Positions 1-4,863 of a DNA stretch of 9,378 nt are shown here, one piece after another. The notes under the pieces were generated by a model that saw only the letters and a list, made by a program, of their open reading frames with translations, made no database searches and was not told the origin of the DNA. This stretch comes from DMER01 sp003451645. Its GTDB lineage: Bacteria > Pseudomonadota > Alphaproteobacteria > Micropepsales > Micropepsaceae. The DNA is taken from positions 1 to 9,378 of the forward strand of contig DALYLR010000071.1 of the NCBI GenBank assembly GCA_031976175.1, in the 5' to 3' direction. Positions within the stretch are counted from its first letter, which is position 1; every line of letters starts with the position of its first letter. The translations under genes and the position numbers were made by a program.

Positions 1-26
1 AGAACCATGCAAATCAAAATTGTCAT
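1..26 (-). CDS. Possible start of a further CDS, cut by window edge
   Basis: An ATG at 26-24 overlaps the TGA stop of the 77-aa gene by 4 nt (ATGA), the same junction style used between the two genes before it. A weak GGA lies about 8-9 nt upstream. The visible codons give MTILICMV before the window ends, a hydrophobic start compatible with a membrane or signal segment. Eight codons are too few for any functional statement, and a second in-frame ATG lies at 8-6. The call rests on the overlap pattern only. Confidence 0.35.
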
Positions 27-256
27 TTAAAGAATCCAGTGAAGTTGACCAGCTTTGCCAACCTTGTGCAGAACGCAGTGAACATATTCTTGATGCGCTG
101 AAGGAGAGTCGGCTTGGGAGGAGGGGCCGGCATAGGTTCGCGAACTAAGAGATTGGTATACCTGTGTTTGACCTTTTCGAACTCTTCCAAACTGAAGCGG
201 TCGCCGTTGACGAGAACGTGCGGCTCTTCAGCTTTGCTTTTGATGACGATTTTCAT
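23..256 (-). CDS. Small basic protein with amphipathic C-terminal helix, unknown function
   Basis: This is a 77-aa protein that I do not recognise. Residues 1-38 look like a small beta/alpha unit (KIVIKSK, then LVNGDRFSLEEFEKVK). A proline-rich linker follows (MPAPPPKP, residues 42-49). The C-terminus (50-77) is a basic, amphipathic and aromatic segment (LLQRIKNMFTAFCTRLAKLV, then NFTGFFK) that could lie on a membrane or pack against a partner, but it is not hydrophobic enough for a confident transmembrane helix. The ATG at 256 overlaps the stop of the 94-aa gene by 4 nt (ATGA), implying translational coupling. Its place after the tail fibre suggests a fibre accessory, assembly or lysis role; this is inference from position only. 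Confidence 0.7.
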   Translation of the reverse strand: MKIVIKSKAEEPHVLVNGDRFSLEEFEKVKHRYTNLLVREPMPAPPPKPTLLQRIKNMFTAFCTRLAKLVNFTGFFK

Positions 257-537
257 CGCTTAAGTACCTCAGCCGCAATTTTTGCCTCAACTTCAGTTCT
301 GGTAATTACAGCTTTTTCTATGAGAAGAGCTTGTAGGGCAGCGTTGCGCTTTTCGAGGATGGCGATTTTCTCCTCCGATGTGGGCTCCTGAACGGGCGGG
401 GTGATGCCGTTGCCGGTCTGAGCCACGCAGGCGGCGGGGTTCGCCTCGAATGTGGCGAGCGGCCACACACGGGTCACGCCATTGTCGGCGGTGACGGTGA
501 CGATGCCTGCCTTGCGATTGTACTCGATGCTGCTCAT
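253..537 (-). CDS. Small protein after the tail fibre: beta N-terminus, short coiled coil
   Basis: This 94-aa protein is not assigned to a named family. Residues 1-30 read as beta strands (SIEYNRKAGIVTVTADNG, then VTRVWPL). A Gly/Pro linker spans about 41-52. Residues 53-72 (SEEKIAILEKRNAALQALLI) have heptad character, followed by a charged helix to the end. The ATG at 537 overlaps the TGA of the tail-fibre gene by 1 nt (TGATG), and no good SD precedes it, so translation is probably coupled to the fibre. Small proteins encoded just downstream of phage fibre genes are often fibre assembly chaperones or fibre-bound subunits. That is a positional hypothesis and no chaperone motif is visible. Confidence 0.75.
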   Translation of the reverse strand: MSSIEYNRKAGIVTVTADNGVTRVWPLATFEANPAACVAQTGNGITPPVQEPTSEEKIAILEKRNAALQALLIEKAVITRTEVEAKIAAEVLKR

Positions 538-1982
538 CAGGCGGCTTTCATCAAGATGATGGCGTGAGCCCTGTTTTCAGCAACTTCGGTAAAAGTTTCG
601 GATGTCGCATTCGGCCACGCTCCAAACGTTTCCGCCGATGTTAGCCCCTTCGCCACAAAACCGGACGAGGTGATAACGTTTCCGATGGTTGCCGATCCAA
701 CTAAGCATGTGTCCACTGAGAACGAAGACCGCTCTATCGCGCGCAATCCGGCGCTCGTGTTATCCATCCAGAATGCAGCCCAATACAGCCCCGCTGCCAG
801 CGTTACGTTTGCGCCAGTGATGTCCGCGCTGACAAGACCCGTGCTCGCCGTGCTGATGTTGCCAGTCTCGGCAAGCGGCGTTCCGCTCGGTCTGTTCGTA
901 CTCGTATCATGAGCGTAAATCGCGAGCTTGACGTTGCCGCCTGCGGCGGACGCTGTGACGTGACATCCAAGATCAGAAACAGTTATCGAACGGAAAATGT
1001 AAATCGGAAAATAATAAATTGTACCAGACGAGGAACCCGCACCGTTAACGAGCGACCCAAAGTAAAAAGGCGTGTACCAGTTCGCAGACTTATAGCCGGG
1101 GTGGATCAGCCCCTCAAACTTATCGTAAACCGCATTTTTGCTCGGCGCCGTCGCCGTGTCGCCATCCCAGCTCGAAGCGTAGGCGGCGTCGGAGACAGAG
1201 CCTCCAGCCGGAGTCGCCCACTGTGGGTTCGCGCCGGTGCCCTGTGTTTGGAGGAAATGGCCACTAGTGCCAGCGCCAAGCCGCACCCACGCAGTTGCAT
1301 TCCGGTAGATAATGTCTCCTTGCGCTGCCGAGCCAACGAAGTCGAGAACTTCGCTAAACGTCAGTTCCTCGGTATCGCCCGCTCCTGCGGTTTTCCGGCC
1401 AAGCACCCGACTCGTGGCCGAGACATTCTGCATCTTGGCGTAAGTGACTGCATCATTGTCGATCTGCGAGGTGCCGACCGTGCTGAGCGCCGCAAGCGCA
1501 CCAAGGCTTTCAAACTTGTCCCGGACTGCATTTTTGCTCGGCGCAACGTTTGTGACGCCGTCCCAGCTTGTCGCGTTATAAGCTGTGTCATCTACAGACG
1601 CGCCGCCTGACGGGACACTCCAAGTGCCGCCAGCGCTGAGAAATCTGCCGACAGCAGCATCTCCCGCCGCAGGAGCAGGAACAACGCCCTTGACGCCGCC
1701 CGCGCCAGCGTCCCCCGTAAAAGCATTCAACTCGCTCTGGTTCACAGAAATAGTGATTGTGTCCGCGCCGTCGTTGACGACGATGTCGATACCGGTGCCG
1801 TCAGTTGCGGCTGTTCCAATGACGTCGCGAATCAACTCCGCGAGACTCGCGCGACCTTCCGTGAAATCAGCAATCTGTGCCGGCGTCAAGTAGCCCTTGA
1901 CACCTGACTTTGTTGCAGGGATACGGTCAGTGCTGGCCGCGCTTGCATGGGCTCCTGCGCCCGAAATCGTCACATCAGCCAT
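537..1982 (-). CDS. Tail fibre / receptor-binding protein
   Basis: This 481-aa protein has the low-complexity, Gly/Ala/Ser/Thr-rich composition of phage tail fibres. The N-terminus (1-80) resembles fibre shaft/attachment segments (KGYLTPAQIADFTEG; GTGIDIVVNDGADTITISV). A module of about 28-30 residues occurs twice, at about 131-160 and 265-292, with shared core SWDG...APSKNAV.DKFE. Between them is a fibre spacer (SRVLGRKTAGAGDTEELTF; AQGDIIYRNATAWVRL; HFLQTQGTGANPQWATP). Residues from about 297 to 481 look like a globular beta-sandwich, the likely receptor-binding head (YYFPIYIFRSITVSDLGCHV; GNVKLAIYAHDTSTNRPSGT; LAAGLYWAAFWMDN). The fibre would recognise the host surface. GGGA lies 7 nt before the ATG at 1982. 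It follows a 47-aa ORF and is coupled to the 94-aa gene. It lacks a visible endosialidase-type autoprotease or DUF3751-like domain. The fibre assignment is firm; the receptor is unknown. Confidence 0.85.
   Translation of the reverse strand: MADVTISGAGAHASAASTDRIPATKSGVKGYLTPAQIADFTEGRASLAELIRDVIGTAATDGTGIDIVVNDGADTITISVNQSELNAFTGDAGAGGVKGVVPAPAAGDAAVGRFLSAGGTWSVPSGGASVDDTAYNATSWDGVTNVAPSKNAVRDKFESLGALAALSTVGTSQIDNDAVTYAKMQNVSATSRVLGRKTAGAGDTEELTFSEVLDFVGSAAQGDIIYRNATAWVRLGAGTSGHFLQTQGTGANPQWATPAGGSVSDAAYASSWDGDTATAPSKNAVYDKFEGLIHPGYKSANWYTPFYFGSLVNGAGSSSGTIYYFPIYIFRSITVSDLGCHVTASAAGGNVKLAIYAHDTSTNRPSGTPLAETGNISTASTGLVSADITGANVTLAAGLYWAAFWMDNTSAGLRAIERSSFSVDTCLVGSATIGNVITSSGFVAKGLTSAETFGAWPNATSETFTEVAENRAHAIILMKAA
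1107..1190 (-). repeat. Second copy of the duplicated fibre module
   Basis: This segment encodes fibre residues about 265-292 (DAAYASSWDG, then APSKNAVYDKFEGL). It matches an upstream copy at residues about 131-160. At DNA level the two copies share a 17-nt identical stretch, gcatttttgctcggcgc on the + strand, at 1132-1148 and 1528-1544. The surrounding codons have diverged, which suggests an old duplication, or selection on the protein motif, rather than a recent copy. Confidence 0.75.
1503..1592 (-). repeat. First copy of the duplicated fibre module
   Basis: This segment encodes fibre residues about 131-160 (DDTAYNATSWDG, then APSKNAVRDKFESL). It is the partner of the copy at residues about 265-292 of the same protein. 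The conserved core pairs a tryptophan-containing SWDG turn with a helix-like APSKNAV.DKFE segment about 7-8 residues later. Such repeated units in fibres usually mark shaft or trimerisation segments and can serve as recombination points. Confidence 0.75.
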
Positions 1983-1985
1983 GGC

Positions 1986-2129
1986 TTAATCCCAAACCAG
2001 ATTGTCGCCGTCGTCCCAGAACAGGTTATCGCCGTCGTCCCAGAAAAGATCATCGTTAGCCGGAGGCGGCCCGCCGGCGTGATCCACCCTATCTAGAGCG
2101 GCCCTGAATTGGGTGATGATCCAAGACAT
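1986..2129 (-). CDS. 47-aa ORF with tandem WDDGDNLF-type repeats
   Basis: This short ORF starts at ATG 2129 and ends at TAA 1988-1986, filling the gap between the 116-aa gene and the tail fibre. Its N-terminus reads MSWIITQFRAALDRVDHAGG, then PPPAN. The C-terminal half is almost three copies of an 8-residue unit: DDLFWDDG, DNLFWDDG, DNLVWD. AAGG lies 7 nt before the ATG, and the fibre gene starts only 3 nt after its stop. Intact reading through the whole gap, correct spacing and a protein-level repeat support real translation. Acidic/aromatic repeats of this kind could bind metal or stack on a fibre, but no function is known to me. Product unknown. Confidence 0.6.
   Translation of the reverse strand: MSWIITQFRAALDRVDHAGGPPPANDDLFWDDGDNLFWDDGDNLVWD
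1998..2045 (-). repeat. 24-bp tandem repeat, two full copies plus a degenerate third
   Basis: Copies at 1998-2021 and 2022-2045 are both 24 bp and share the 15-nt block cgccgtcgtcccaga. They differ mainly in the first third. A degenerate partial copy continues from 2046. The period is exactly 8 codons, so the 47-aa ORF stays open and its protein repeats with the same period. Confidence 0.85.
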
Positions 2130-2132
2130 TCA

Positions 2133-2148
2133 CCAACCTTATGGTTGG
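2133..2148 (-). promoter_or_regulatory. Hairpin spanning a stop codon and the next SD
   Basis: The mRNA can form a perfect 6-bp stem with a 4-nt loop: CCAACC, AUAA, GGUUGG. The UAA stop of the 116-aa gene (2141-2139) lies in the loop. The AAGG used by the 47-aa ORF is partly in the 3' arm, 7 nt before its ATG. Ribosomes finishing the upstream gene would open the stem and expose the start, which is a typical coupling layout. The stem is short, so the effect would be modest. Confidence 0.45.
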
Positions 2149-2489
2149 ACAAGGAGGGTCAAAGTCCTGTCAGCGCCTTGGTTTACGGGAGTGCCGGCCG
2201 TGCCGGAACGGATTTTCAGGTACTTGATACCCACCCAATCTGACAGTTGCAGGACAAGCATGCGAGAGGCATCTACCGTGTAGTTGCGCTCAGTGCCGTT
2301 GTCATAGACGTTGAAGTAGTTTGTGCCATCGATGCTGGCTTGGAACGTGAGGGCCGCCGCCGTCCATGCGGCCGGCATCTGAATGGCCACAAGCTTTCCA
2401 GCGCCTAGTTCAACAACGCTCGAAAGAGACGCCCCGTTTGCGATCAGGGCAGTCTGCGTAATTGGTGTGCCTGACGTAAAAGCGGCCAT
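2139..2489 (-). CDS. Beta-rich probable virion protein near the tail fibre
   Basis: This 116-aa protein resembles a small family found in phages and prophages of proteobacteria, often beside fibre genes. That match is recalled from general pattern and was not searched. The sequence is strand-rich: SLSSVVELGAGKLVAIQMP, then AAWTAAALTFQASIDGTNYF, and RTLTLLVQP at the end. The TFQ.S.DGTNYFNVYDNG and YLKIRSGTAGTPVNQGADR stretches look like strands and loops of a beta-sandwich. AGGGAG lies 7 nt before the ATG at 2489. The stop of the preceding membrane-protein gene is 3 nt upstream, so the genes are probably co-translated. A minor structural or surface-binding role is inferred from fold-like composition and location. 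Confidence 0.7.
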   Translation of the reverse strand: MAAFTSGTPITQTALIANGASLSSVVELGAGKLVAIQMPAAWTAAALTFQASIDGTNYFNVYDNGTERNYTVDASRMLVLQLSDWVGIKYLKIRSGTAGTPVNQGADRTLTLLVQP

Positions 2490-2492
2490 AGC

Positions 2493-2786
2493 CTAGCTCC
2501 CTGAACCTTTGAAGATATCCAGCACGAAGCCTACCACAATGGAGAAGACGGCTGCGATGCCCGCGTAGAGTGGAGCTACCACAGTCTCAAGTTTTGTCAA
2601 GCGTCCAGTTACATCTTTGATGTCGTTTTCAGCTGCGTCAGTTCGGCTGTTGACGTTAGCTCCTTCCATTTTGGAAATCTTGTCGCGGGAATCGTTGGCC
2701 ACTTCCCATAAATCATTCACAGACTTATCGATGCGGGATGTCCGTTCATCGATCCGGGCCAGCATTGCTTCGATAGAATCAGACAC
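2493..2786 (-). CDS. Coiled-coil plus single membrane helix protein, candidate holin (XhlA-like)
   Basis: This 97-aa protein has a charged, heptad-like N-terminal part (about 5-67: MLARIDERTSRIDKSVNDLW ... DVTGRLTKLE) and one hydrophobic segment near the C-terminus (about 69-91: VVAPLYAGIAAVFSIVVGFV, then LDIF), ending in KGSGS. Size and layout match hemolysin XhlA-type phage proteins, which are membrane-associated and act with a holin in lysis. The architecture is simple, so a structural membrane protein is also possible. The GTG start at 2786 lies directly after the HNH stop (TAAGTG), with GGGG about 8 nt upstream. A downstream ATG at residue 8 is a weaker alternative. No endolysin gene is visible in this window. 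Confidence 0.65.
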   Translation of the reverse strand: MSDSIEAMLARIDERTSRIDKSVNDLWEVANDSRDKISKMEGANVNSRTDAAENDIKDVTGRLTKLETVVAPLYAGIAAVFSIVVGFVLDIFKGSGS

Positions 2787-3230
2787 TTATATCGCCCCAT
2801 TCTGATCAAACAACCACGTCTTTTCTGCGTGGCAATTTGCGCACAAAGTCCAAAGATTGTCTGGACTGTCATTTTTGTGGTTTCCGTCAATGTGATCTAC
2901 GTGAAGCTGACAGGCATAGTTTGCCTTGAAACCGCAACCTTCGCAGTATGTCTTTTTCACCAAGGTATATCTCTTCGATTTTGTCGGATACAACTCTGGG
3001 CGTCCTGCCTTCGAATTTCTTGCTTTAGCTATTCTTGAGGTGCATGCCGCACAGTGCTTTCTCCACCGCGACTTACCAAGTTTGTTTCTGTAGGAAACCA
3101 TAACTGGTTTTGTGTTGCATAAAGTACATGTTCCGCGAGCAATTTCCATGGCGGCTTTGACGTCGTTGTGAGCCTTTAGAGCGACAGTCGCCGCCGGCTT
3201 TCTGGCTTCTTTTGGATATCCTTTTGGCAT
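2787..3230 (-). CDS. HNH homing-type endonuclease
   Basis: This 147-aa protein carries a clear HNH nuclease domain at about 96-137. Cys pairs CEGC (96-99) and CANC (130-133) would bind zinc, and the core LHVDHIDGNHKNDSPDNLW contains the metal-binding and catalytic His/Asp/Asn, with the final His at 134 (CHAEKT). A second four-Cys set (C35, C38, C60, C63) may form another zinc finger, probably for DNA binding. Such free-standing genes cut DNA and spread as intron-less homing elements; some HNH proteins instead help DNA packaging. The ATG at 3230 is preferred over the TTG at 3284: AGGTG lies 5 nt before it, and the longer form would translate the terminator hairpin. The gene is visibly AT-richer than its neighbours, which suggests acquisition. 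Confidence 0.88.
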   Translation of the reverse strand: MPKGYPKEARKPAATVALKAHNDVKAAMEIARGTCTLCNTKPVMVSYRNKLGKSRWRKHCAACTSRIAKARNSKAGRPELYPTKSKRYTLVKKTYCEGCGFKANYACQLHVDHIDGNHKNDSPDNLWTLCANCHAEKTWLFDQNGAI

Positions 3231-3246
3231 TTCTTCACCTACAAAA

Positions 3247-3272
3247 TGGGCGGCGGTTTTATCCGCCGCCCA
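3247..3272 (-). terminator. Intrinsic terminator after the capsid gene
   Basis: A perfect 10-bp inverted repeat (U plus GGGCGGCGG, loop AUAAAA, CCGCCGCCC plus A) begins 26 nt after the capsid stop codon in the direction of transcription. It is followed by UUUUGU. The stem is very GC-rich and the U-tract short, so it may attenuate rather than fully stop transcription. Such a site after the capsid gene would keep abundant head transcripts from running into the HNH and fibre genes. Confidence 0.8.
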
Positions 3273-3297
3273 CAGAGCCGTCAAGAGGGAGGGTTTA

Positions 3298-4203
3298 CTA
3301 GGCCCCCGGCGAACCCCAAATTCCTAACGGATCGGTAACCCCGAAAGAATACCTTTCTCTTGCCTTGTACCTCATATTGCCAGTGGTGAAGTCGCCTTCG
3401 TCACCGGTCGCAAGCGGGGTCCGCTGGAAGTGCTTCATGCCTTCCGGGATATCCGTGATGATGTAGTACGAGTCCGGGTCGGTCAGGAAGTTGTTGATCC
3501 TGAAGCCCTGACGGATCGAGGACATCTTGCGCATCGCGTTGATGTCATTGTCCGCCACGCCCGAACGAAGCTCCGAACCCAGAATGCGGGTAAGAGCGAA
3601 CTGGAGACCAACGGGAGCGATGATCTTCATCGGCTTCGCATTGATCAGCAGGCCGCGCTCGTCCACCCAGCCGGCAATCTGGATGACGGCGTTTTCAAGA
3701 GCCGTTTCCGAGACGTCCACCGGGGTCGATTGCGTGTTGCTGTTCGTGCGGCCCGAACGGGTCGGATGGGCCGTGTTGAACAGGGAGACACCGTCGCCGG
3801 AGAGATAGGCCGAGAAGCCGTCATTGAGGGGGACGACAGCTTTGACCTGCTTCGTGTACGCCATGCTGCGGGCCAGCGCCTTCGTGTAGCGCGCCGACAG
3901 AGAGGCATACAGGTTGTCTTCGACCGCTTCTTCCGTGAGGACGAAGCCCATGGCAACCGTCTCGTGGTTGTAGCGAGCCGTCCAGACTTCACCAGCGTCG
4001 TCGAAGTGGACTTCGCCGCCTTCAGTCTTGACTTCAGCCTGACCGAACCCCGAAAGCTTCGTCTCTTCTTCGAAGTTCTTCTTGGAAGAGTACGTCTTGT
4101 AGATTTCGGCGTGCTCGTTTTCGTAAGTCGCGTATTCGAGACCGAACAGAGCGTTCAGGCCCGGCACCAGTTCCTTCTGGATTTGTGCGCGAGAGATAAC
4201 CAT
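3298..4203 (-). CDS. Major capsid protein (HK97-fold, Mu gpT/marine phage type)
   Basis: This 301-aa protein is the shell subunit of the icosahedral head. It matches a conserved capsid family in several blocks: an N-terminal LNALFGLEYATYENEHAEIY; YNHETVAMGFVLTEEAVEDN with LYASLSARYTKALARSM; the GDG.SLF.T.HP segment; the NDINAMRKMSSIRQGFRINN region followed by LTDPDSYYIITD; and a C-terminal NMRYKARERYSFGVTDPLGI. This is the pattern of HK97-fold capsids related to Mu gpT and to many marine podophages (recalled, not searched). The length is normal for the family and no separate N-terminal scaffold domain is present, which agrees with the separate scaffold-like gene upstream. AAGGAG overlaps the stop of the decoration gene, 10 nt before the ATG at 4203, with a closer AGGT as a second option. 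It is the last head gene before a terminator. Confidence 0.93.
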   Translation of the reverse strand: MVISRAQIQKELVPGLNALFGLEYATYENEHAEIYKTYSSKKNFEEETKLSGFGQAEVKTEGGEVHFDDAGEVWTARYNHETVAMGFVLTEEAVEDNLYASLSARYTKALARSMAYTKQVKAVVPLNDGFSAYLSGDGVSLFNTAHPTRSGRTNSNTQSTPVDVSETALENAVIQIAGWVDERGLLINAKPMKIIAPVGLQFALTRILGSELRSGVADNDINAMRKMSSIRQGFRINNFLTDPDSYYIITDIPEGMKHFQRTPLATGDEGDFTTGNMRYKARERYSFGVTDPLGIWGSPGA

Positions 4204-4217
4204 TGCTACCTAACTCC

Positions 4218-4817
4218 TTAGCGGGCCGTCGCGGCGCGGTAGGCGTGAATGCCCGCGTTCCATGCGACATAAACATCAGTGTATGCGTCACCCACGGCAG
4301 AGCCGGGCCGGTTCACGAAACCGACAACGCGGAAGGGGAGGGTGTTCGTCGTGGCCGTAGTGCCGTTGACGCCATGGCTCGACACGCCCGTCAGGGTGTT
4401 CGTACCAGAACCCTGCACAAGAGCGCAGTTCTCCCCGAGCTCAGCCTGCACAACAGCGCCGTTGGCCTGAGCCTCAAAGATCACATCCGGGTCATCGACA
4501 ACCTTGGCGATGATGTCCGAAGCCGTGATGCTTCCGGGATACTGGTTCTTGAAAACCACTTGACCGGTGTTCGGGTCCGTGTAGCTGCAACCAGTAAACA
4601 CGCCGATGGGGGCAGCAAGGGACGCGGTCCCCGTTTCCTTCATCAGGAAACCTTCATCCGAGCTATCGCCCGAACCGCCAACCCTGACGACGTCGCCCTC
4701 GCCAATGCGAGTCGCGTATCCACTGCGGATTCGGAATTCCCGAACCGCGCCGTTGTACGGCCGGCCACCGAGATAGCCAACCGGACGGAACCCCATGGGA
4801 GCGGCAGTCGATGCCAT
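4218..4817 (-). CDS. Probable capsid decoration (cement) protein
   Basis: This 199-aa protein resembles a family encoded next to capsid genes in many aquatic and proteobacterial phages. Its typical opening is visible (APMGFRPVGYLGGRPYNGAV, then a strand and GEGDVVRV), as is the central block PIGVFTGCSY ... VVDDPDVIFEAQ. The protein is Gly-rich and strand-rich with no membrane segment, compatible with a beta-barrel that binds the outer shell. The function is inferred from position just before the capsid gene and from general family resemblance. The ATG at 4817 is preferred: GGAGG lies 5 nt upstream. An earlier in-frame ATG at 4829 would overlap that SD and sits inside a hairpin stem. The stop overlaps the capsid SD, so both shell genes are likely co-translated. 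Confidence 0.7.
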   Translation of the reverse strand: MASTAAPMGFRPVGYLGGRPYNGAVREFRIRSGYATRIGEGDVVRVGGSGDSSDEGFLMKETGTASLAAPIGVFTGCSYTDPNTGQVVFKNQYPGSITASDIIAKVVDDPDVIFEAQANGAVVQAELGENCALVQGSGTNTLTGVSSHGVNGTTATTNTLPFRVVGFVNRPGSAVGDAYTDVYVAWNAGIHAYRAATAR

Positions 4818-4822
4818 ACTTT

Positions 4823-4827
4823 CCTCC
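4823..4827 (-). promoter_or_regulatory. Strong SD that fixes the decoration-protein start
   Basis: GGAGG on the mRNA lies 5 nt before the ATG at 4817. It begins with the last base of the upstream hairpin, so it stays single-stranded when the hairpin forms. It would be coding sequence if translation began at 4829, which argues for the shorter protein. Confidence 0.8.
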
Positions 4828-4849
4828 ATAACGCTCCCCCGGCGTTATG
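4827..4849 (-). promoter_or_regulatory. Hairpin directly upstream of the decoration/capsid cistrons
   Basis: The mRNA contains a perfect 8-bp inverted repeat, CAUAACGC, loop CGGGGGA, GCGUUAUG, in the 34-nt gap after the 202-aa gene. No U-tract follows, so it is not a standard terminator. It ends exactly where the SD begins. Possible roles are mRNA 5'-end protection after processing, keeping the SD open, or hiding the unused ATG at 4829. Which of these applies is inference. Confidence 0.6.
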
Positions 4850-4863
4850 CAGGAAGAGCAGAC

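Noticed and set aside
1107..1592. The repeated fibre segments as a template/variable pair of a diversity-generating retroelement
   Set aside because: There is no reverse transcriptase gene in the window, both copies lie inside the same coding frame, and differences are not limited to adenine positions.
909..1610. A 233-aa + strand frame inside the tail fibre
   Set aside because: It is Arg/Cys-rich and typical of a complementary reading of the fibre gene. It could mimic a diversity element, but no reverse transcriptase or template repeat is present.
1998..2060. The 24-bp repeats as a CRISPR array or iteron origin
   Set aside because: The units are directly adjacent without spacers and the period equals 8 codons of an open frame, so they are coding repeats.
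3247..3272. The GC-rich inverted repeat as an attachment site or transposon end
   Set aside because: There is no integrase, transposase or target duplication nearby, and the hairpin plus U-tract after a capsid gene is better explained as a terminator.
3430..4221. A 263-aa + strand frame opposite the capsid gene
   Set aside because: It is Arg/Val-rich with no domain and mirrors the capsid codons; treated as a shadow.
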